Source: a bacterium
GTDB taxonomy: Bacteria; Patescibacteriota; Andersenbacteria; UBA10190
Assembly: GCA_002686445.1 (NCBI GenBank)
Contig: NZCO01000017.1
Location: 1 to 40,788 of the forward strand
DNA: 40,788 nucleotides
Reading direction: 5' to 3'
In this document: in pieces, positions 1-8,035 of the stretch
Position numbering within the stretch: position 1 is the stretch's first letter
How the letters are laid out: every line of letters begins with the position of its first letter
Notes under the pieces: generated by a model
Told to the model about the DNA's origin: nothing
The model's database searches: none
The model's input: only the letters and a program-made list of their open reading frames with translations
Program-made: the position numbers and the translations under genes

Positions 1-623
1 ATACCTTCAGGTGTCATGAGCGAGGCCACCATTGACTGTGCATTAAGCCAGTTCACATAGGCTGACTCGAACAGCGCAACCATGTCGTCCTGCAAAATAC
101 TCAGCAGGTGCGTGACGATTCTCGGCAATTCGACGTTGGCGTCCCTACCTTTGCCAGCTAGTCTTACCGCCTTCAGCCGACCGTAATTCAACCCAGTTAG
201 ACGACCTTTGACGCAGAGTACACTGGGCAACCAGCGCCACTGCTCGTTGACACACACTCGGAGACTCGGGTGTGCTTCGGCCAAACCCATAATCGCCGCA
301 CATTCGTCGGCAGTCATAGCCAACGGATTTTCGACCATGACGTGACAACCCGCCTCAAGCGCCAGCTTGATTCCAGGGCATCGGTATCTCCACGGCGTCG
401 CCATCACCAGTATGTCCAGCTGTGCTTTCGCCAGCATCTCCGGCAAGTTCTGATATAAATGATCAGTAAAGCGATCGTTACCATCGTTGAGGAAACGAAA
501 GCTAACTGCCGTTGACTCGTCGCAGACTGCCACAACATCGGCGTCACCAAGGGCTTCAACAAACTTCAAGTGTGCCACGCCTTGCGGTCCTAGGCCCAAA
601 ATACCAACTCGCTTATCTTGCAT
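1..623 (-). CDS. Gfo/Idh/MocA-family oxidoreductase, C-terminus beyond window
   Basis: The reading frame is open from an ATG at 623 to the window edge (207 residues visible). An AGGAGG Shine-Dalgarno lies about 8 bases upstream of the ATG. Residues 4-15 hold the Rossmann motif with GLGPQG, followed by the beta-strand VVAVCDE expected after the first helix, and VMATPW at 73-78. Family members are NAD(P)-dependent sugar or inositol dehydrogenases. The usual EKP catalytic motif reads ENP here (Asn99 instead of Lys), so activity may differ. It lies 75 bases downstream of the malic enzyme on the same strand. Proximity to the NeuB-like operon would suit a sugar substrate, but that is inference. Confidence 0.8.
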   Translation of the reverse strand, partial: MQDKRVGILGLGPQGVAHLKFVEALGDADVVAVCDESTAVSFRFLNDGNDRFTDHLYQNLPEMLAKAQLDILVMATPWRYRCPGIKLALEAGCHVMVENPLAMTADECAAIMGLAEAHPSLRVCVNEQWRWLPSVLCVKGRLTGLNYGRLKAVRLAGKGRDANVELPRIVTHLLSILQDDMVALFESAYVNWLNAQSMVASLMTPEG

Positions 624-698
624 CTTGAGTGCCTCCTTCCGTATTGAAGAGAACGTCTTTTTTCACTATGTGGCACCCGGTGCCAGCCTTATTGAATA

Positions 699-1865
699 CT
701 ACTTTGCGGCGACTCGGTCAAGCACCGGTACAGCTTGGACCGCTCCAGCTACAGCATCCGCCACGCCAGGGGTAAACGGCCCTGGAATTATTTGCTCGGC
801 AGAGGCAACAGGAACTAACGCCGCCAAGGCGTGCGCTGCAGCTACTTTTATGTCATCCGTAATCCGCTGCACCCCCGCATCAAATGCTCCGCGAAAGATC
901 CCAGGGAAGACGAGCACGTTGTTAAGCTGATTGGGAAAATCGGATCGTCCAGTGGCGACAATGGCTGCCCCGCCCGCTACTGCTTCCTCGGGCATGATCT
1001 CTGGCTCCGGGTTCGCCATCGCAAAGACGATACCTTGATCCGCCATTACTTGAATGTCAGCTGCGCCCAAGATACCGCCACGTGAAACGCCGATAAACAC
1101 ATCCGCACCAGTTAACGCGTCACGTAAACTACCGCTGATGTTGTTTTGGTTCGTAATCTCGAGCAAGCGCCGCTTACTCGGGTCTAGATCTTCTCGATCA
1201 AGACTCAAGATACCGTGACTGTCTGTGACAACCAGCTCACCAACCCCGTACCTATGCAGCAGCCTCGCTGTGGCAGTACCTGCCGCACCCGCCCCGGTTA
1301 TAACGACGCGAATGTCAGATCGCTCCTTGCCGACTACTTTTAGGGCATTAATCAGGCCGGCTAAGACCACGATGGCTGTGCCGTGCTGGTCGTCATGGAA
1401 AACAGGAATATCTAAGGCTTCGATAAGTCGCTCTTCAATTTCGAAACAGCGAGGCGCGGCAATGTCCTCAAGATTAATGCCGCCAAAGGTCGGGGCGATA
1501 TTAATCACAGTCTCAACAAATTCATCGACATCTTGTGTGTTTATGGCAATGGGAAACGCCGTTACATCCGCAAACTCCTTAAACAGGGCGGCCTTGCCTT
1601 CCATAACCGGCAGCGCAGCAGCGGGGCCTATATCACCAAGGCCAAGTACGGCACTACCGTCAGTAACTACCGCCACCATACGTCGCGAAGACACTACGTC
1701 CGCTGCTGCTACCCGCCCATCAGCCACCGCACGACTCACTTCAGCTATACCTGGTGTGTAGGCAAGTGATAGTTCCTCCTGATTAGTAACAGGCATCGTA
1801 GGCACCACATCAAGTTTGCCACCTGACTGCTGGTGGCGTTTCAGACTTTCGGTGTAGTAATCCAT
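699..1865 (-). CDS. NAD(P)-dependent malic enzyme (short bacterial type)
   Basis: 388 aa; oxidatively decarboxylates malate to pyruvate. Family signatures are SLAYTPGIAEVSRAV near the N-terminus, VTDGSAVLGLGDIGP, the lysine segment LPVMEGKAALFKEFAD, NLEDIAAPRCFEIE, FHDDQHGTAI, and the nucleotide-binding VVITGAGAAGTA. The length matches single-domain malic enzymes without a phosphotransacetylase tail. A longer open frame begins at a GTG at 1916, but that overlaps the divergent aldo/keto reductase. I prefer ATG 1865, because TACCAT ends 7 bases upstream (leaderless geometry); ATG 1874 is the alternative. It probably links TCA-type acids to pyruvate. Confidence 0.9.
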   Translation of the reverse strand: MDYYTESLKRHQQSGGKLDVVPTMPVTNQEELSLAYTPGIAEVSRAVADGRVAAADVVSSRRMVAVVTDGSAVLGLGDIGPAAALPVMEGKAALFKEFADVTAFPIAINTQDVDEFVETVINIAPTFGGINLEDIAAPRCFEIEERLIEALDIPVFHDDQHGTAIVVLAGLINALKVVGKERSDIRVVITGAGAAGTATARLLHRYGVGELVVTDSHGILSLDREDLDPSKRRLLEITNQNNISGSLRDALTGADVFIGVSRGGILGAADIQVMADQGIVFAMANPEPEIMPEEAVAGGAAIVATGRSDFPNQLNNVLVFPGIFRGAFDAGVQRITDDIKVAAAHALAALVPVASAEQIIPGPFTPGVADAVAGAVQAVPVLDRVAAK

Positions 1866-1889
1866 GTTGCCCATGGTACGACAGCACCA

Positions 1890-1895
1890 TAGGAT
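1890..1895 (+). promoter_or_regulatory. Putative -10 box, leaderless promoter of aldo/keto reductase
   Basis: TAGGAT ends exactly six bases before the ATG at 1902 and there is no convincing Shine-Dalgarno. The geometry implies transcription starting at or next to the A of the start codon. Confidence 0.45.
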
Positions 1896-1901
1896 AGAAC
1901 A

Positions 1902-2840
1902 ATGACTATGACTCACGAACTTGGCAGTACTGGCTTAATGGTTTCCCCCGTCGGTTTGGGAACTGTTGAAATAGGGCTGGCCTATGACATTGAAGATGCG
2001 TCTCTGCCGTCAGAGACTGAGGCGGAAACCATCTTAAAGTCAGCAATTGAGCTGGGCATTACCTACATCGACACCGCCCGAGGCTATGGCCTTGCTGAAG
2101 AGCGGATCGGCAAGTCAGGCATTGCTAAGCAGGACGGGGTCGTCATCGGCACCAAGTGCGGTCAATTTTTAGAGCAAGGCGAAGATCCACATGGTAGACA
2201 ACTGGCGGAGCGCATCCATGACGAAGTAACGACCAGCCTGAAATTACTGCAAACTGATTCGCTACAGCTGGTCCAGCTACATGGAGGGAGCAAGGAGCAA
2301 ATTGAGCGCGGAGAACTAGTCAGCGTAATGCAGGGACTTAAGGAAGATGGATTAGTGCAGCACGTAGGTATCGCTGTCCGGGGTGAGGAGGCAGCGCAGG
2401 CAGCACTCGATAATGGTTTTTTTGAGACAGTACAGCTGGCCCATAGCATCTTGGACCAACGTATGGCCCCAGCGGTGTTATCTAATGCTAGCGCCCACAA
2501 CATTGGCGTTATCAACCGGTCTGTGTTGCTCAAAGGCGCGCTGACTCCGAAGCGCTCGGCATTGCCAGATGACCTCGCGCCATTGGTAGCGGCGGCTGAT
2601 GCGGCGGAGGCAATTGCTACTGCGGCCGGTCTCGATTTGCCTACGTTGGCCCTGCGCTTTGTCTTCTCCAATCCAGCGGTAACGACCGCGTTAATCGGTA
2701 CTATCAAGCCCCATCACTTAGAATCGGCTTTAGCCGCCGCGGCAGCAGGACCATTGCCAGATGACATCATATCTGAGCTACAAAAAATCGGGCTCACTGA
2801 CCCGAAACAGGTGGACCCAAGTAATTGGCCCACTACCTAA
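1902..2840 (+). CDS. Aldo/keto reductase family protein
   Basis: 312 aa, a (beta/alpha)8 NADPH-dependent carbonyl reductase. The catalytic tetrad is visible: Asp and Tyr in YIDTARGYGLAEERIG, Lys in VIGTKCG, and His in LQLVQLHGG. The C-terminal cofactor region includes ALIGTIKPHHLESAL. The start is the ATG six bases after TAGGAT; an in-frame ATG two codons later is possible. It is divergent from the malic enzyme and convergent with the SDR gene, whose stop codon overlaps its own TAA by a few bases. The physiological substrate cannot be read from the sequence. Confidence 0.88.
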   Translation: MTMTHELGSTGLMVSPVGLGTVEIGLAYDIEDASLPSETEAETILKSAIELGITYIDTARGYGLAEERIGKSGIAKQDGVVIGTKCGQFLEQGEDPHGRQLAERIHDEVTTSLKLLQTDSLQLVQLHGGSKEQIERGELVSVMQGLKEDGLVQHVGIAVRGEEAAQAALDNGFFETVQLAHSILDQRMAPAVLSNASAHNIGVINRSVLLKGALTPKRSALPDDLAPLVAAADAAEAIATAAGLDLPTLALRFVFSNPAVTTALIGTIKPHHLESALAAAAAGPLPDDIISELQKIGLTDPKQVDPSNWPTT

Positions 2841-3583
2841 CGCGACCGCCAACCTGCATCAACAACTAGCGTTTCTCCAGTCATGCCGCGTGAGGCAGGA
2901 GAGCAAAGGAATACGAGCGCGTCTGCGACTTCTTCAGGTGTATTCATGCGATCCAAAGACGTGTGTTCCTTATACTTATCGACAAACTCATCATCGTGCT
3001 CGTTAAAGACGCCACCGGGTGCCAGCGCGTTCGCTCGAATCCCATCGACACCAAACTGTGAGGCGATCTGACGAGTCAGCATGATTAAGCCAGCTTTGGT
3101 AATAGCGTAATCAATTGGCTTCTCAGTTCCGACTGGGTACACCTCTTTGCGTGGCGGTGTCACCCCATAGAACGAGGCAACATTCACTATCGTGCCCCCA
3201 CCCGCAGTTTTCATCTGTCGTACCGCAGCTTTACACACCCGCCAGGCGCCCAGCAGGTTTACGTCCACGCTCCCCTGCATAGCTTCTTCCGGGTAGTTCG
3301 TAAACTCCAACTGGTTCTGCTCGGCCTTGGGATCAAACTTCGGGTCCCGAGCCGCATTGTTTATCACAACATCAATTTTTCCGTGCTCCGCAACAACTCT
3401 GGCGAACGCATCATCAATCGACTGTTGATCAGTCACATCCATAACAACATCCGCGTCAGCAAGATCGGTCACGACTACAGTAGCTCCCGCAGCAGTCAAC
3501 GCCTCAGTAAAGTAGCCGCCTAAGAAACCAGCGCCACCAGTAATTAGAATGACGGCATCTTGTAGATTAGTTGTGGGAGCCAT
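2837..3583 (-). CDS. Short-chain dehydrogenase/reductase (SDR)
   Basis: 248 aa classical SDR. The cofactor motif TGGAGFLG sits at residues 15-22, VINNAARDP is the NAG-type motif, and the catalytic triad is Ser in VNVASFYG with YAITK (Tyr-x-x-x-Lys). The C-terminal DAGWRSR is typical of the family. Its ATG lies two bases after the TAA of the upstream DsbA-like gene, so translation is probably coupled. As the last gene of the 8012-2837 minus-strand cluster, it may act on the same sugar pathway as the NeuB fusion. That is inferred from position only. Confidence 0.88.
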   Translation of the reverse strand: MAPTTNLQDAVILITGGAGFLGGYFTEALTAAGATVVVTDLADADVVMDVTDQQSIDDAFARVVAEHGKIDVVINNAARDPKFDPKAEQNQLEFTNYPEEAMQGSVDVNLLGAWRVCKAAVRQMKTAGGGTIVNVASFYGVTPPRKEVYPVGTEKPIDYAITKAGLIMLTRQIASQFGVDGIRANALAPGGVFNEHDDEFVDKYKEHTSLDRMNTPEEVADALVFLCSPASRGMTGETLVVDAGWRSR

Positions 3584-3585
3584 AC

Positions 3586-4230
3586 TTATTTTCCCCGTGC
3601 CGAATCAATCGCTGCCTGCAATCCATGGACAGAATATTGGTCTTGGTACTGGACGCCGTTAATATACAAAGTTGGCGTGCCACGAACACCGAGAATGTTG
3701 CCATCTGTTCTGTCGTCACCAACTTCGCTGCGATATACCGCTTCATCCAACTCACTGGTAAATCTAGACACGTCTAGACCCACTGTTCCAGCATGAGTGA
3801 TCAAGTCGTCTCGAGTAAGTTGCGACTGATTTTCAAATAAGAGGTCATGATACTCCCAGAACTTGCCTTGCGCGTTAGCTGCGAGTGACGCTTCCGCAGC
3901 ACCTTGGGCAAACTCATGTATCTGCGTCAGCGGGAATTGGCGAAATACAAAACGGACGTCTGGGTTTGCTTCTTTCACTAATTCCAGCACGGGATGTAGC
4001 GACCCACAGGCGGGGCACTGAAAGTCAGCAAATTCGACAACAGTCACAGCGGCGTCTGCTGGTCCAGCGAAAGGACTATGTGCGCGGACTAAGCGCTCAC
4101 TATCAACGACTTCATCCACACTACCTGCTGGTGCGTTACCTCGCCCGGCGAAGAACCCGCCCGCAACAATGATCAGAATAGTAACGGCAAGTACGCCGAT
4201 GAGCGTTTTAGTCTCTGTTGTTATTTCCAT
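3586..4230 (-). CDS. Membrane-anchored DsbA-like thiol oxidoreductase
   Basis: 214 aa. A single N-terminal membrane segment (about 8-28) is followed by a DsbA-type thioredoxin fold outside the membrane. The active site CPAC is at residues 72-75 in VVEFADFQCPACG. The cis-proline loop is RGTPTLYING, followed by the C-terminal helix. It overlaps the upstream VKOR gene by 10 bases (4221-4230). VKOR-DsbA pairing is a known disulfide-forming module in bacteria lacking DsbB: VKOR reoxidises the DsbA partner. Role inferred: introducing disulfides into exported proteins. Confidence 0.9.
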   Translation of the reverse strand: MEITTETKTLIGVLAVTILIIVAGGFFAGRGNAPAGSVDEVVDSERLVRAHSPFAGPADAAVTVVEFADFQCPACGSLHPVLELVKEANPDVRFVFRQFPLTQIHEFAQGAAEASLAANAQGKFWEYHDLLFENQSQLTRDDLITHAGTVGLDVSRFTSELDEAVYRSEVGDDRTDGNILGVRGTPTLYINGVQYQDQYSVHGLQAAIDSARGK

Positions 4231-4619
4231 GGTTTAAACCATACAAGCAGAAACGCCACCAGGGCAAGTAGCGCACTAACCACACACCACATACACCACG
4301 CGTCGATGACAAATGCCTCTATGTACGTGAGTCCAGCCGATACCACTAAACCAGCGGCGGTTAGGAGCGATAAGGGCCAACGAATCCATGACCGATTAAC
4401 TGGCGTTGCCATCAATGCTGACACCGCGAGTAGTAGGTAGAACAACAGCCCATAGGCAGGAGTTGGAACACCGAGAAACGAAGCGTACTGGCTGGCGCGT
4501 ACCGTGTCGCAGCCATGGCCCACCCCACACTCAATTGGTCCGCCCGAGGTGTACGTGACAAACAGGTAGCCGGACACGAGCAACCCAAGCACGGCGATTA
4601 AAAAAAGTGGGATGCGCAT
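4221..4619 (-). CDS. Vitamin K epoxide reductase (VKOR) family quinone-linked oxidase
   Basis: 132 aa with four or five predicted membrane helices. The active-site pair CMWC is at 109-112 inside a helix. The loop cysteines C31 and C37 lie in IECGVGHGCDTV, and the SQYASFLGVP segment is typical of bacterial VKORs. It passes electrons from DsbA-like partners to quinone. The ATG is 9 bases after the methyltransferase stop. That TAA is itself part of a -10-like TAATCT ending six bases before the ATG, so the gene may have its own internal leaderless promoter as well as operon readthrough. The 10-base overlap with the downstream dsbA-like gene supports a functional pair. Confidence 0.92.
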   Translation of the reverse strand: MRIPLFLIAVLGLLVSGYLFVTYTSGGPIECGVGHGCDTVRASQYASFLGVPTPAYGLLFYLLLAVSALMATPVNRSWIRWPLSLLTAAGLVVSAGLTYIEAFVIDAWCMWCVVSALLALVAFLLVWFKPWK

Positions 4620-4625
4620 GAATCT

Positions 4626-4631
4626 AGATTA
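4626..4631 (-). promoter_or_regulatory. Putative internal -10 box before VKOR gene
   Basis: On the minus strand TAATCT ends six bases before the VKOR ATG at 4619. It contains the TAA stop codon of the upstream methyltransferase. Confidence 0.35.
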
Positions 4632-5423
4632 AGCACGCTTGCGCGCGACTACCACCATGCCGGTCGAGGCGATCCACGGCGAAATGAGATTGGCGATGGT
4701 CTTTACCGTCATGCCCGCAATGTTCAGTTGATACGGCTCCTTACCGCGTAAGAACTTGAAATCAATCCACAGCCCGTAATGGCTGCCCGGGGTAGGCAGG
4801 TCATGCGGAGCAACGGCCTCCACGTCGAAGCCAGCCGCCTTAATACCGCGCACGAACGAACTTCGGTCAAACAAATAGTTAGCAAACGTGGCTTCTCTGC
4901 CCGCAGCAGATAGCAGTAGGTGCTGTAGCCGCTTCAGTGGAATATATAGCAGTCGCCGGAGCGTATTTACTATGGGCACTTCGATAAACAAGAATCCGTC
5001 ATCGCGTAAGACACGATGCATCTCTTTGAGCGATTCCGAGACGGTGCCATCCTGATACTCCAGTAAGCCCACCGCCAGTAGTCCATCAAAATTGTTGTCG
5101 ACGTAGGGCAAGCGGTTAGGCTCCCCAACCTTTAACTGCAAGTCCGGACTATATTCAGTCAGCGCGCGAATAACGCGGGCGGCGCTATCAATACCCTGCA
5201 CCGAATATCCTTCCTCGTGGAGAAACAGCACCCAGCCGCCAATGCCACAACCAACATCAAGATAGTTGCCGCTGCGCACTAACTGCTTTTCTAAGAGCGG
5301 CCAAAATCCTTGCTGGCGAAACTGATCACTGCTTTTACCTGCAATATGCGACTGCGCATATTTGTCCTCCCAATGCTGTTTGGGATCGAATCCAGGAGCG
5401 TAGAATTTTTTTAGTCTATACAT
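4629..5423 (-). CDS. Class I SAM-dependent methyltransferase
   Basis: 264 aa. Motif I YLDVGCGIGGWVLFL lies near residues 57-71. An acidic post-motif II follows (VQGIDSAARVI), and DGLLAVGLLEYQD matches motif IV of Methyltransf_11-type enzymes. The C-terminal part has basic and hydrophobic stretches (RRLLYIPLKRL) that could associate with membranes. TAGGCT ends six bases before the ATG (5430-5435), suggesting a leaderless internal promoter 31 bases after the NeuB fusion. Its placement downstream of a sialic-acid-type synthase suggests methylation of a glycan or lipid precursor, but the substrate is unknown. Confidence 0.85.
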   Translation of the reverse strand: MYRLKKFYAPGFDPKQHWEDKYAQSHIAGKSSDQFRQQGFWPLLEKQLVRSGNYLDVGCGIGGWVLFLHEEGYSVQGIDSAARVIRALTEYSPDLQLKVGEPNRLPYVDNNFDGLLAVGLLEYQDGTVSESLKEMHRVLRDDGFLFIEVPIVNTLRRLLYIPLKRLQHLLLSAAGREATFANYLFDRSSFVRGIKAAGFDVEAVAPHDLPTPGSHYGLWIDFKFLRGKEPYQLNIAGMTVKTIANLISPWIASTGMVVVARKRA

Positions 5424-5429
5424 ATATAA

Positions 5430-5435
5430 AGCCTA
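5430..5435 (-). promoter_or_regulatory. Putative -10 box before methyltransferase gene
   Basis: TAGGCT on the minus strand ends six bases before the ATG at 5423; no Shine-Dalgarno is visible in the six-base gap. Confidence 0.35.
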
Positions 5436-5454
5436 GTGGGTTATGGGTTTCACC

Positions 5455-7344
5455 TCAACGTAAATATGGTTTGAGGTGCTCCATCGCCTGCAGAAACCCA
5501 CGGCCACCCCGTAAATGTCCCTGCCAGATTTCGGGCACCATCGTGTTGGTATAGTTCTGCAGTGGCGCCAGGACCGCCTTCCAGTCAATGTCCCCCTCCC
5601 CAATTTGCAGACCTTCGTCGCCAATGCCTGCCCCATCAGCAATGTGTAGGTGGGCAATGAACGGAGCCAGTCGCTTTACCGTGTCAGCCAGGTCGACAGT
5701 AGCCGCATTACAAGCTAGCGCGGCGTGTGAGGTATCAAAACACATTCGATATTTGTGTTGGCGCAAAAATGTTTCAATCTCTTCCCCCAATAAGAAAATG
5801 TTGCCGACCCACTCGCCGCCAAACACCCACGGTCGCGGCGGTAGGTTTTCTGGCAGCAGTTCAACACCATCGGCCTTGGCTGACAGCTCGGCCAATGTGA
5901 TCGCAAAGCGATCAAGTAGACGCTGAGGATCACTATCCGGCTCCAGGGTAATACCGCCGGGATGAATGATCAGCTTGGGTGTGCCAACGAATGACTCTCC
6001 GAGTCGCTTGGTAAGCTCAACGGCACGGTGCAACGTCGACCGACTGACAGACAGTACGTCGGGATCTGCCGAAGAGGGATCAAGATAGGTGCGATGCATG
6101 TATTCGGGGGCGTGGACCACTAGCTCCTGTGCGTAACTACCCTGTGGCAACGGCTCGTCTAGATCTTTATCACTTAAGTGAAACTCGAAGACTTTCGGTC
6201 CGTACGGTAGATAGCGCTGAAAGTCCTCGTTGACCCGCACGACCGGACCCCATTTCCATGAGATGTCCGTCCCAGTGAAATTTTCTAGAATACTATCCGC
6301 TGATAGGTCGTCTTCGGTAATCGCATCCCCGGGAAAGATGTCCCTTGGCGCCACGAGGTCGACTACTTCTTGCATGCGCTGCGGCGATACTCCCTTTGCC
6401 GGGCTTTTGGTACTGAGCATCTCGCGCGTTATGCTCGTTCCCTCTGGAATAGTCGTCGCGGCAACTATGCTTTTGCCCAGTATTTCGCGATTCATGATCT
6501 CGGCTCGCGTCATTATCTTCTTGCCAGTTCCTAAGGCCTGCGTGATCTCACGGATACCGACCACCAATGCCTTAAATTCAACGGGGTCGAGACTGGCTTT
6601 GTGATCGGGTCCATCCAGAGTCTTATCCACGGTTAAATGGCGCTCTACGATAGTCGCCCCACGTGCGACTGCGGCGTGCGTCACCGCGATGCCGCGCTCA
6701 TGGCCAGAATAGCCTATCGGTACGCCACGCTCGGCCAGTGCATCCATATATTTCAAATTCACCTCGTCGAACGGCGCGGGATAGGTGTTGTTTGCGTGTA
6801 ATAACGCGAATTCAGCGCCCAGCTTTTCCATCAGCGACACGGCATGATCGACTTCCTCTTGCTTACTCATGCCCGTGGAGAGGATCATGGGCTTTCCAGT
6901 AGCCGCCAGTAGCTCGAGCAATTCGTCATTCGTCATGTCCGGCGAGCCGACCTTGTAGAGCGGAATGTGCAACTGTGCTTCGACTTCTTTGAGGCTGACT
7001 GGATCCCAGGGATTCACCAGGAAGATAATGTCTTTCTTCTGGGCATAGGCCTCAAGTTCTACAAAGGCCGCCGCGGGTAATTCAAATTCCTTGAGCAACG
7101 GGATGAGGTATTGATACTTCTGCTCGTATTTGTTCGGATTCGCCAGCACCTTTTCCTGATACACCTCAGCTAAATTACGACGTTGGAACTTCACCGCATC
7201 AGCCCCCGCTGCGACTGCACCATCGATTATCTGTTTAGCTCGGCTGACGCTGCCATTATGGTTCAAACCGCCCTCAGCAATAACAAACACGGGATGTCCC
7301 GAGCCTATACTCCGATCGCCTACTGTCAAAACCTTGGTCGACAT
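5455..7344 (-). CDS. NeuB-like sialic acid synthase fused to sugar-phosphate isomerase/epimerase-type TIM barrel
   Basis: 629 aa, about 280 residues longer than a standard NeuB. Residues 1 to about 280 are a NeuB TIM barrel (FVIAEGGLNHNGS, AGADAVKFQRRNL, PLYKVGSPDMTN, LLHANNTYPAP, IGYSGHERGI). Residues about 290-350 are the SAF/antifreeze-like domain (GKSIVAATTIPEGTSIT). From about 370 to the end there is a second barrel of the AP-endonuclease-2/xylose isomerase-like fold, with putative metal ligands in HAPEYMH, LIIHPGG, LLPENLPPR, CFDTSHAAL, HLHIADG and GEGDIDW. NeuB enzymes condense PEP with an N-acylated hexosamine to make nonulosonic acids. The second barrel could supply or process the sugar. 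No SD is seen; TATAAC lies 8 bases before the ATG. Confidence 0.9.
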   Translation of the reverse strand: MSTKVLTVGDRSIGSGHPVFVIAEGGLNHNGSVSRAKQIIDGAVAAGADAVKFQRRNLAEVYQEKVLANPNKYEQKYQYLIPLLKEFELPAAAFVELEAYAQKKDIIFLVNPWDPVSLKEVEAQLHIPLYKVGSPDMTNDELLELLAATGKPMILSTGMSKQEEVDHAVSLMEKLGAEFALLHANNTYPAPFDEVNLKYMDALAERGVPIGYSGHERGIAVTHAAVARGATIVERHLTVDKTLDGPDHKASLDPVEFKALVVGIREITQALGTGKKIMTRAEIMNREILGKSIVAATTIPEGTSITREMLSTKSPAKGVSPQRMQEVVDLVAPRDIFPGDAITEDDLSADSILENFTGTDISWKWGPVVRVNEDFQRYLPYGPKVFEFHLSDKDLDEPLPQGSYAQELVVHAPEYMHRTYLDPSSADPDVLSVSRSTLHRAVELTKRLGESFVGTPKLIIHPGGITLEPDSDPQRLLDRFAITLAELSAKADGVELLPENLPPRPWVFGGEWVGNIFLLGEEIETFLRQHKYRMCFDTSHAALACNAATVDLADTVKRLAPFIAHLHIADGAGIGDEGLQIGEGDIDWKAVLAPLQNYTNTMVPEIWQGHLRGGRGFLQAMEHLKPYLR

Positions 7345-7391
7345 TGCTAGTGGTTATAATACAGCACTTGCGTGCCTGTCGAGGGTGATTA

Positions 7392-8012
7392 TTAGCTCGC
7401 GCGTAGGACACAACGTGCCGGGGCGCCATCGAGATCCCACTTAATGGGCAAACACAGCAGTTCATACGTACCAGCGTCCACCTCCGCCAGCCACAGCCCT
7501 TCAACGATAACGACGTTATTATCAATAAGTATTTCGTGCACCTGGTTTTTCGTGCCCCGTTTGCGAATCGAGAGGGCGTCCAAGCCAACTAACTGCAAGC
7601 CCCGAGCCACGCACTCTTCGGCAGCAGAATCATCCAAAGCCACGAAATCATCGTCGAATGTGTTCGGATCCCTGTTAGAGTTGCGTGTCTTAAAGAGAAC
7701 GCGAGACTGAGTCGTCTCGGGAATGTCAGCAGCGGTAATAACCGATTCCAGATGAGACACGTCAACCACTTCACACTGCCCGTTCATCTGCGATAGGTCG
7801 TAGGTCAACGCCCCGGGCCCATCGGCATGAATATGGTGCGGTGTATCGATGTGCGTACCGGTGTGGGTGCCCAGCGTAACTTTGGACAGTGTGTTTTTTC
7901 CCTCGCCTGCTTCTTGCAACAACTCAAACTCAACGGCAGCGTTATTAGGATAGATAGCCATGTCAGGACTGATCTCCCGAGTAATATCTAGCAGTTGTGT
8001 ATCGTCATTCAC
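7392..8012 (-). CDS. Cyclase family protein (kynurenine formamidase-like hydrolase)
   Basis: 206 aa metal-dependent hydrolase of the cyclase superfamily. The signature LGTHTGTHIDTPHHI carries the HxGTHxDxPxH metal-binding motif. VGLDALSIRK and VIVEGLWLAEVDAG match conserved C-terminal elements. AAGG 5 bases before the ATG could serve as a Shine-Dalgarno. The gene is divergent from zwf, with 23 bases between the start codons, and lies 47 bases upstream of the NeuB fusion on the same strand. No tryptophan-degradation genes are nearby, so kynurenine formamidase activity is not implied. Confidence 0.85.
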   Translation of the reverse strand: MNDDTQLLDITREISPDMAIYPNNAAVEFELLQEAGEGKNTLSKVTLGTHTGTHIDTPHHIHADGPGALTYDLSQMNGQCEVVDVSHLESVITAADIPETTQSRVLFKTRNSNRDPNTFDDDFVALDDSAAEECVARGLQLVGLDALSIRKRGTKNQVHEILIDNNVVIVEGLWLAEVDAGTYELLCLPIKWDLDGAPARCVLRAS

Positions 8013-8020
8013 ACCTTAAT

Positions 8021-8029
8021 TGGTACACT
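8021..8029 (+). promoter_or_regulatory. Extended -10 promoter of zwf (leaderless)
   Basis: TGG-TACACT ends six bases before the ATG at 8036. The same layout occurs at 11706-11714 (TGG-TATACT, six bases, ATG). Confidence 0.55.
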
Positions 8030-8035
8030 AGTACG

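Noticed and set aside
699..1761. Long plus-strand ORFs opposite the malic enzyme
   Set aside because: Ser/Thr/Ala-rich shadows of the coding strand with no promoter or SD.
5433..5657. 74-codon minus ORF overlapping the end of the NeuB fusion
   Set aside because: Different frame within a conserved domain, with no independent start signals.
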